In this document: positions 1 through 4,386 of the stretch, in pieces
How positions within the stretch are numbered: the stretch's first letter is position 1
Layout of the letters: every line of letters begins with the position of its first letter
DNA from: an uncultured Halomicronema sp.
GTDB taxonomy: Bacteria; Cyanobacteriota; Cyanobacteriia; Phormidesmidales; Phormidesmidaceae
NCBI GenBank assembly: GCA_937897665.1
Contig: CALCPB010000995.1
Span: 1 to 7,883 of the forward strand
DNA: 7,883 nt
Direction: 5' to 3'
Position numbers and translations under genes: made by a program
The notes under the pieces: generated by a model
The model's input: the letters and a program-made list of their open reading frames with translations, nothing else
What the model was told of the DNA's origin: nothing
Databases searched by the model: none

Positions 1-238
1 AGCCTCGGGTAGAGGGCAGTGTGCCGCGCTCTTGCTGAATAACGACCTCAACCTGCTGGCGGTTCTTGTCGACATCCACACCAGAGGGAATGATGGCTTG
101 CGGATCGTTCACAAACGGATCTTGAGCTAGCTGCACACCGAGCGTCTGACCGCTGGCACTTTTGCCCGGTTCAGCGTCTTGGGAGGTGCTTGCCTCAGCG
201 TTGCGGGCGATGAACTTGTTAATGCTTGCGTCTGTCAT
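1..238 (-). CDS. Hypothetical protein, N-terminal fragment running off the left edge
   Basis: An open frame starts with ATG at 238-236 and stays open for 79 codons to the window edge, so only the N-terminus is present. The protein begins MTDASINKFIARNAEAST and is polar, rich in Ala, Ser, Gln, Asp and Glu, with no signal peptide, no hydrophobic membrane segment and no motif I recognise. Residues about 10-30 look disordered; residues about 50-70 (IIPSGVDVDKNRQQVEVVIQ) look more structured. The Shine-Dalgarno signal is weak: a purine run (GAAGAAAAAGG) lies about 14 or more bases upstream of the ATG. The gene is divergent from mtnA and shares the 468-bp intergenic region with it. No function can be assigned. 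It could be a structural or secreted-complex protein, but nothing here decides that. Confidence 0.55.
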   Translation of the reverse strand, partial: MTDASINKFIARNAEASTSQDAEPGKSASGQTLGVQLAQDPFVNDPQAIIPSGVDVDKNRQQVEVVIQQERGTLPSTRG

Positions 239-286
239 AAATGCTTTGAAAGCCTTTTTCTTCGTGACTAATGCAACGTTACAAAA

Positions 287-296
287 GTTTGCAAAC
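287..296. promoter_or_regulatory. 10-bp perfect palindrome, possible operator
   Basis: GTTTGCAAAC is a perfect palindrome about 49 bases upstream of the left-edge gene's start codon. It directly abuts the CCTGAG/CTCAGG hairpin (296-314). Position and symmetry suit a dimeric repressor site acting on the minus-strand gene. This rests on symmetry alone; a 10-bp palindrome is also possible by chance. Confidence 0.2.
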
Positions 297-468
297 CTGA
301 GAAACTGCCTCAGGAGGGAGATGGCGGTTGCGCATCTCTAACTAAAGTTGAATATGAGGCCTGCTAGAGACGAGCTGATTGAGCACTGGAGGCCGCGTTA
401 ACAGTCCAGAGTTCACACTTTTGGGCGGTGCCTTTTAGACTTCTCTGTCCGCCCCATATCAGCTGCTT

Positions 469-526
469 CAGACTGCATCGGGCAGGCCGCTGCCGAGAAA
501 CAGTCGCTTAAGTAGGACGCAGTCTG
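469..526 (+). other. Candidate structured RNA element upstream of mtnA
   Basis: An 8-bp perfect inverted repeat, CAGACTGC (469-476) with GCAGTCTG (519-526), encloses a second hairpin, GGCAG (481-485) with CTGCC (490-494) around a GCCG tetraloop. A weak GTC/GAC pairing (503-505 with 516-518) could complete a three-way junction. The closing stem plus a nested hairpin is the shape of a small structured RNA or riboswitch-like domain. It matches no family I can name, and because the pairings are symmetric the strand is uncertain. It lies upstream of the proposed mtnA promoter, so if transcribed it would be part of a longer leader or a separate small RNA. Confidence 0.3.
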
Positions 527-568
527 TAGATTGTTCGCCGAGGGACACCAGGCGATCGCCCCAGAGAC

Positions 569-597
569 TTAGCATTCGCAACAAATTCCATTAGAAT
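569..597 (+). promoter_or_regulatory. Possible sigma-70-type promoter for mtnA
   Basis: TTAGCA (569-574, four of six matches to TTGACA) is followed after exactly 17 bases by TAGAAT (592-597, five of six matches to TATAAT). Transcription would start near 604 and give a leader of about 100 nt containing the alternative hairpins at 611-675. The spacing is ideal but the -35 box is weak, so this is a candidate only. Confidence 0.3.
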
Positions 598-610
598 CGG
601 GGTGATTTTG

Positions 611-675
611 GCTGATCGTCAGCGCGATGACTCTTTTCAGGGGTAGTGATTGGCCACAGACGCGCTGACTGTGGC
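611..675 (+). promoter_or_regulatory. mtnA leader with mutually exclusive pairings or pseudoknot
   Basis: GCCACAG (653-659) pairs perfectly with CTGTGGC (669-675), closing a 9-nt loop ACGCGCTGA. Eight of those loop bases (661-668), plus C669, are perfectly complementary to GTCAGCGCG at 618-626. The upstream segment can therefore pair with the loop as an H-type pseudoknot, or replace the hairpin with a 9-bp stem. The upstream segment can also fold on itself as GCTGA-TCG-TCAGC (611-623). The hairpin ends about 31 bases before the mtnA start codon. No poly-U run follows, so it is not an ordinary terminator. A control of translation or transcript stability is the natural guess; the ligand, if any, is unknown. 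Confidence 0.35.
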
Positions 676-706
676 ATTCTTCTAAATTCCTAGGGCAGCA
701 ATTCCT

Positions 707-1768
707 ATGACAGAAACATTAGAAACCCACGTTTTTCCGGTGCGCTGGCAAGACGATCATGTCCTGCTGATTGACCAGACGAAGCTGCCGCAGCAATATT
801 CCGTCGTTTCGATCACGCGCAGCGAAGATATTTTGACCGCCATTCAAACCCGCATTGTGAGGGGTGGGCCAGCCTTGGGGTTGGCAGCCGCCTACGGGCT
901 TTATCTGGGAGCGCGGGTCATTGATACCGAAGAGCACACCGCATTTTTAGAACGACTAGAGGCGATCGCCGAGCAGTTGAAGGCGACACGTCCCGACAAG
1001 GCCAACCTGATGTGGTCGGTCGACCATATGGTTGAGCAGGTGCGTCACAGCTCCGACAGCGTGAGCGCTCTTAAGGCACGATTGCTGGAGACCGCCCAAA
1101 AAATTCAGCAAAAAGATTGGGAGATTTGTGTCGCGATCGGCCAGCATGGCCTGGCGGCGCTGCCCACTGAACCGGCGCAGCTGACCCTATACACCCACTG
1201 CAATCACGGAGCCTTGGCGACCTCGGGGTTTGGCACCTCCTTAGGTGTCGTCAGAACAGCCTGGCAAGAGCAACGGCGCGCCCAGGTAATCGCGGGCGAA
1301 ACTCGACCTTGGCTCCAGGGCTCTCGACTCACCGCCTGGGAATGCCTGCAGGAGCAGATTCCGGCCACGGTGATTACCGACAGCATGGCCGCCCACTGTA
1401 TGCAGCAGGGCATGGTTGATGCCGTAGTCGTGGGGGCCGATCGCATTGCGGCCAATGGCGATACGGTCAATAAAATTGGCACCTACGGGTTAGCGCTCGC
1501 GGCCAAAGCCCACAACCTGCCCTTTTTAGTGGCGGCACCGCTCTCGACAGTGGATTTCAGTCTGCCTGATGGCACCCAGGTGGAAATTGCCCAGGGCAAC
1601 GAAACCGACGTCTGTCGGTTGGGCGATACGGTGACCTGTCCGGCTGGGGTCAAAACCAACAACCCGTTGTCAGACGTCACGCCGGCTGACTTAGTAACCG
1701 CGATCGTGACGGAACGCGGGGCGATCGTGCCCAGTGAGTTAGCCACCCTCGCCTCTCACCAAAAGTAA
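707..1768 (+). CDS. mtnA: S-methyl-5-thioribose-1-phosphate isomerase (MtnA)
   Basis: The 353-residue product matches the length and motif order of MtnA, which converts 5-methylthioribose-1-phosphate to 5-methylthioribulose-1-phosphate in the cytoplasmic methionine salvage pathway. Visible motifs are RGGPALG (52-58), THCNHGALAT (163-172) with the catalytic-type Cys165, TRPWLQGSRLTAWE (199-212), ITDSMAAH (223-230), VVGADRI (241-247) with the general-acid-type Asp245, and NKIGTY (255-260). Cys and Asp sit where Cys160 and Asp240 lie in the Bacillus enzyme, which argues against the related eIF2B subunits. Small departures from the usual pattern are RGGP for RGAP and CNHG for CNAG. The start is supported by family alignment; the Shine-Dalgarno (AGGG at 692-695) is weak and distant. 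No other salvage gene is in the window, so it appears to stand alone, with its own structured leader. Confidence 0.95.
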   Translation: MTETLETHVFPVRWQDDHVLLIDQTKLPQQYSVVSITRSEDILTAIQTRIVRGGPALGLAAAYGLYLGARVIDTEEHTAFLERLEAIAEQLKATRPDKANLMWSVDHMVEQVRHSSDSVSALKARLLETAQKIQQKDWEICVAIGQHGLAALPTEPAQLTLYTHCNHGALATSGFGTSLGVVRTAWQEQRRAQVIAGETRPWLQGSRLTAWECLQEQIPATVITDSMAAHCMQQGMVDAVVVGADRIAANGDTVNKIGTYGLALAAKAHNLPFLVAAPLSTVDFSLPDGTQVEIAQGNETDVCRLGDTVTCPAGVKTNNPLSDVTPADLVTAIVTERGAIVPSELATLASHQK

Positions 1769-1791
1769 AAAGTCCGTAGCACCCGAGAAAC

Positions 1792-2787
1792 TTAAAAATT
1801 GCTCGGCAATAAACTGTCAGACCAGAGCTCCTTGGACTTTAACCAGTCTTGGCTAAAGAGTCGTGACTGATAACGCGCCCCGCTATCACAGAGAATCGTC
1901 ACAATCGTGTGGCCTGGCCCCATTTGCTTCGCCAGCTTCACCGCCGCTCCGACGTTGATGCCCACCGAGCCGCCCATAAACAAACCGTCCTTGTAAAGCA
2001 GTTGATACACGGCCTGCAAAGCTTCGTGATCATTCACCTGAATGGCATCGTCAGCCGGGGCTCCGGCCATGTTGGCAGTGACCCGGCTGTTGCCAATGCC
2101 TTCCGTAATCGAGTTGCCGCTGGTGCTAATTTCGCCCGTTTTGACATAGCTGTAGAGACCGCTACCCATGGGGTCAGCCACCACACAGCGAATGTCGGGA
2201 TTTTTGTCTTTAAAGAACATCGCTGCGCCTGCGTAGGTGCCACCCGTGCCCGTCGCGGCCACCCAGCCATCCACTTGGCCATCCGTCTGCGCCCAGATTT
2301 CTGGCCCCGTCGTTTCGTAGTGGGCGCGGCGATTGGCGAGGTTGTCAAATTGATTAGCCCAGATGGCGTTGGGCGTTTCTGCCGCGATCCGCGCTGACAG
2401 CTTCACGTAATTGTCAGGATTTTTGTACGGCACCGCTGGGACTGGCCGCACCTCGGCCCCTAACGTTCGCAGCATATCCATCTTTTCTTGAGATTGCGTC
2501 TCAGGGATGATGATCAGGCACTTGTAGCCCTTCGCGTTACAGATGTGGGCCAAGCCAATGCCGGTATTGCCCGCCGTGCCTTCGACCACCGTGCCGCCCG
2601 GCTGCAACAGACCCTGCTCTTCAGCATCTTTGATAATAAATAAAGCCGCTCGATCTTTGACTGACCCACCAGGATTCAGAAACTCCGCTTTGCCCAGAAT
2701 TTCACAGCCGGTCGCTTCACTAAAACTATTGAGCCGAATGAGGGGAGTATTTCCGATGGTGGCGACAAAGCCTGATTTAATATCCAT
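1792..2787 (-). CDS. cysK: Cysteine synthase (O-acetylserine sulfhydrylase family)
   Basis: The product is a 331-residue fold-type II PLP enzyme expected to make cysteine from O-acetylserine and sulfide in the cytoplasm. NPGGSVKDRAA (38-48) carries the PLP lysine, K44. GTAGNTGIGLA (70-80) is the substrate-carboxylate loop, NQFDN (145-149) follows, TGTGGT (179-184) binds the PLP phosphate, EGIG lies at 229-232, and CDSG (300-303) supplies Ser302 for the pyridine nitrogen. The loop reads TAGNT rather than the TSGNT of classical CysK and CysM, placing it in a distinct clade also found in fungi (the YGR012W type), so cysK is a family label and cysM-like is possible. The ATG at 2787-2785 fits the family N-terminus, but the only Shine-Dalgarno-like bases (CAGG) touch it directly. 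Only 23 bp separate its stop from that of convergent mtnA. Confidence 0.87.
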   Translation of the reverse strand: MDIKSGFVATIGNTPLIRLNSFSEATGCEILGKAEFLNPGGSVKDRAALFIIKDAEEQGLLQPGGTVVEGTAGNTGIGLAHICNAKGYKCLIIIPETQSQEKMDMLRTLGAEVRPVPAVPYKNPDNYVKLSARIAAETPNAIWANQFDNLANRRAHYETTGPEIWAQTDGQVDGWVAATGTGGTYAGAAMFFKDKNPDIRCVVADPMGSGLYSYVKTGEISTSGNSITEGIGNSRVTANMAGAPADDAIQVNDHEALQAVYQLLYKDGLFMGGSVGINVGAAVKLAKQMGPGHTIVTILCDSGARYQSRLFSQDWLKSKELWSDSLLPSNF

Positions 2788-2842
2788 CCTGAGTTCTGAT
2801 AAGAAACGAAACTTCTCTACACGCTTATCCTAAGGGGTAACG

Positions 2843-2876
2843 GCTCTGAGCTAAATGCCTCATCACGATTCAGAGC
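2843..2876 (-). promoter_or_regulatory. 7-bp dyad in the cysteine synthase upstream region
   Basis: GCTCTGA (2843-2849) and TCAGAGC (2870-2876) form a perfect 7-bp inverted repeat around a 20-base centre, its near edge 55 bases before the cysteine synthase ATG. It could be an operator for a dimeric regulator or a leader hairpin. It directly abuts the 12-bp tandem repeat at 2879-2904, which makes this the likeliest control region of the gene. Confidence 0.3.
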
Positions 2877-2878
2877 GG

Positions 2879-2904
2879 GAATCCGGCAGGATGAATCCGG
2901 CAGG
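2879..2904. repeat. Tandem 12-bp direct repeat
   Basis: GAATCCGGCAGG occurs twice in perfect form, at 2879-2890 and 2893-2904, separated by AT (14-bp period). The repeats lie about 90-115 bases upstream of the cysteine synthase start and next to a dyad, so they may be paired binding sites. A simple slippage duplication is the alternative. Confidence 0.5.
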
Positions 2905-3080
2905 CCGCAAGTAGAAATCAGCAGCCGACGCGCAATCCTGAACTCCCAACCGCTTTGTGGCACGAATCAATTTCGGCCGGGCCAGGGTTTAGCCACTGAG
3001 ATTGAGTAAAACTGTCGATTCAGGCGCTCCTTACAGACTCAACCTCCCACACAGCAGGGATTAATCCTGTAACAAAGCCA

Positions 3081-3177
3081 CCCCAACCTCAAAATTCCGT
3101 GGGGTTACCTTTCTCACCGAATACTCAAAATCCCAACCTTCGAAACTCCGAAGTCCACACTCAAATCCCAAATTCCG
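3081..3177. repeat. Decayed CTCAAA(A)TCCC-type repeats
   Basis: Three related units are visible: CTCAAAATTCCG (3088-3099), CTCAAAATCCCAACC (3124-3138) and CTCAAATCCCAAATTCCG (3160-3177). The first is preceded by CCCCAAC. They are imperfect and irregularly spaced, resembling the decayed low-GC spacer repeats common between cyanobacterial genes. The composition is visibly lower in GC than the flanking genes. No function is implied. Confidence 0.4.
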
Positions 3178-3180
3178 CTA

Positions 3181-3200
3181 AAGGCTCAGCCGTGAACCTT
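3181..3200 (-). terminator. Hairpin after the VWA gene, probable cluster terminator
   Basis: On the minus-strand transcript AAGGUUCA and UGAGCCUU form an 8-bp stem (one G-U pair) around a CGGC tetraloop, beginning four bases after the VWA stop codon. The pairing is complete only on the minus-strand RNA, since the plus strand has a C-A mismatch at the wobble position. The trailing U run is short (CCUUUAGCGGAAUUU), so termination efficiency is uncertain. Its place at the end of a three-gene cluster fits a terminator or 3'-end stabiliser. Confidence 0.45.
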
Positions 3201-3204
3201 GGTC

Positions 3205-4386
3205 TCAAGTCGTCACAATGTCCTGTTGAGCTGCCCACAGGCCAATATCACTGCGATTGATGGCCGCCGCCATGAGGCTAGGAAATTGGTCAGGCGTGCA
3301 GGCAAAAGCCGGGCTCCCTAAACCAGCAAAGACGGCAGCGTTATGGTGGTCAAAGCTGGGGGCACCGTCGTCATTGAGGGCCAGCAAGGTCACCATTTGC
3401 ACCCCTGAGGCGATTAGCGCACCGACCCGCTTCAGCATGGCGTCTCGGTTACCGCCCTCATAGAGGTCGCTAATGAGGATCAGGATCGTCTCCTGTGGCT
3501 GACGAACCTGTGCTTGACAGTAAGCCAGCGCTCGATGAATAACGGAGCCGCAGCCGAGCTGCGGCCCAAAAAGCTCATCCACCGGATCTTGGAGCAACTC
3601 GGTGAGGTCAACGACGGCAGTGTCAAACATGACGAGCCGGGTGCTGACGGCCGGAATGGAGGCCAGCACGGCGGCAAAGATGCTGGCGTAAACGACGGAA
3701 GCCGCCATCGAACCGCTCTGATCGACACACAAGATGATGTCTTTGAGGGCCGATCGCTTGCGGCCATAGCCAATCAGCCGTTCGGGAATGATGGTCTGAT
3801 AGTCGGGCTGGTAGTGGCGCAGGTTGGCGCGAATGGTGCGGTGCCAATCAATCTCATGGTGGCGGGGCCGATGGTTGCGCTGACTGCGGTTGAGGCTACC
3901 CACCACGGCCTGCTGCATCGGACTCTGGAGACGACGCAGCAGCTCGTCAACGACTTTGCGCACGACTAGCCGCGCTGTTTCTTTCGTCCGCCCCGGAATG
4001 ACCCGATTTAGAGACATGAGATTGGCCACCAGGTGCACGTCGGCCTCGACGGCTGCCAGCATTTCGGGTTCGAGCAGCATCTGATGTAGGTTCAGCCGTT
4101 CCAAAGCGTCTTGCTGCATGACGCGAACAACCGCACTGGGAAAGTACTCACGAATGTCGCCTAGCCACCGAGCTACGTTGGGAGCCGATTTTTCTAAGCC
4201 GCCGCGCCGCTCTTGGTTGCCGTCGTACAGGGCAGCCAGGGCTTGGTCCATCGAGAGCCCCGCCGCGCCTAGCAGATTGCTGACGGCCTCACCGCCCTCG
4301 CTGCAGATGCCATCAGCCTCGCCGCCCCCGAGAATCAGTCGCCAGCGGCGCAGTCGTTCCGTATTGCCGTCATTTGTCAGACTCAT
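3205..4386 (-). CDS. VWA-domain protein, CoxE/YehP-like, MoxR partner
   Basis: The product has 393 residues, close to E. coli YehP. The N-terminal helical part opens with RLRRWRLILGGG (11-22). A conserved linker, IDWHRTIRANLRHY (179-192) and ERLIGYGRKR (202-211), leads into a von Willebrand A domain from about residue 215. Its metal-ion site is nearly complete: DQSGS (222-226) and ISDLYEGG (305-312) with D307. The position usually held by Thr in a GGT motif appears to be Ser281 (CGS). There is no signal peptide or membrane segment, so it is cytoplasmic. VWA proteins of this kind pair with MoxR ATPases as metal-dependent adaptors. The ATG overlaps the upstream stop by 4 bp (ATGA, 4386-4383), indicating translational coupling, and GGTGA just upstream can serve as Shine-Dalgarno. 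The substrate is unknown. Confidence 0.9.
   Translation of the reverse strand: MSLTNDGNTERLRRWRLILGGGEADGICSEGGEAVSNLLGAAGLSMDQALAALYDGNQERRGGLEKSAPNVARWLGDIREYFPSAVVRVMQQDALERLNLHQMLLEPEMLAAVEADVHLVANLMSLNRVIPGRTKETARLVVRKVVDELLRRLQSPMQQAVVGSLNRSQRNHRPRHHEIDWHRTIRANLRHYQPDYQTIIPERLIGYGRKRSALKDIILCVDQSGSMAASVVYASIFAAVLASIPAVSTRLVMFDTAVVDLTELLQDPVDELFGPQLGCGSVIHRALAYCQAQVRQPQETILILISDLYEGGNRDAMLKRVGALIASGVQMVTLLALNDDGAPSFDHHNAAVFAGLGSPAFACTPDQFPSLMAAAINRSDIGLWAAQQDIVTT

Larger units (their letters stand above)
239..706. other. Divergent intergenic region, rich in inverted repeats
   Basis: There is no convincing gene in these 468 bases between the left-edge gene and mtnA. Besides the elements listed separately, I see a hairpin CCTGAG/CTCAGG (296-301 with 309-314, 7-nt loop), a hairpin GGGCGG/CCGCCC (423-428 with 449-454, 20-nt loop), a short GCTGA/TCAGC hairpin (611-623) and a HIP1 octamer at 552-559. 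A perfect AGGAGG at 312-317 stands three bases before a six-codon frame (ATG at 321, stop at 339-341, peptide MAVAHL). The spacing is too short for a good start site, so I do not call it a gene. No S-box, TPP or cobalamin riboswitch core is recognisable. Confidence 0.6.
2788..3204. other. Intergenic region upstream of the cysteine synthase gene
   Basis: These 417 bases separate the end of the VWA gene from the start of the cysteine synthase gene, both on the minus strand, so the region must hold the cysteine synthase promoter unless the cluster reads through. I see no gene in it. Besides the dyad, tandem repeat, decayed repeats and terminator listed separately, it has a 10-bp palindrome GGATTAATCC (3058-3067) and a 5-bp hairpin CTTCG/CGAAG (3138-3153). 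I could not pick a convincing -35/-10 pair. Confidence 0.6.

Noticed and set aside
239..706. S-box (SAM-I) or other known riboswitch before mtnA
   Set aside because: The position is suggestive, but none of the conserved core sequences of SAM-I, TPP or cobalamin riboswitches is visible, so only an unnamed structured leader is claimed.
1783..1806. CCGAG/CTCGG inverted repeat between the convergent genes as a bidirectional terminator
   Set aside because: The stem is only 5 bp with a 14-nt loop, has no U run on either side and overlaps the cysteine synthase stop codon region.
1909..2397. 162-codon plus-strand open frame
   Set aside because: It lies wholly antisense to the cysteine synthase gene, shows no family motif and has a composition typical of an antisense shadow in GC-rich DNA.
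3081..3177. CRISPR-like array from the repeated CTCAAA units
   Set aside because: The units are short, imperfect and irregularly spaced, with no constant spacer length and no cas gene nearby.
3514..3969. 151-codon plus-strand open frame within the VWA gene
   Set aside because: It is antisense to conserved VWA coding sequence, lacks motifs and has no convincing ribosome binding site.
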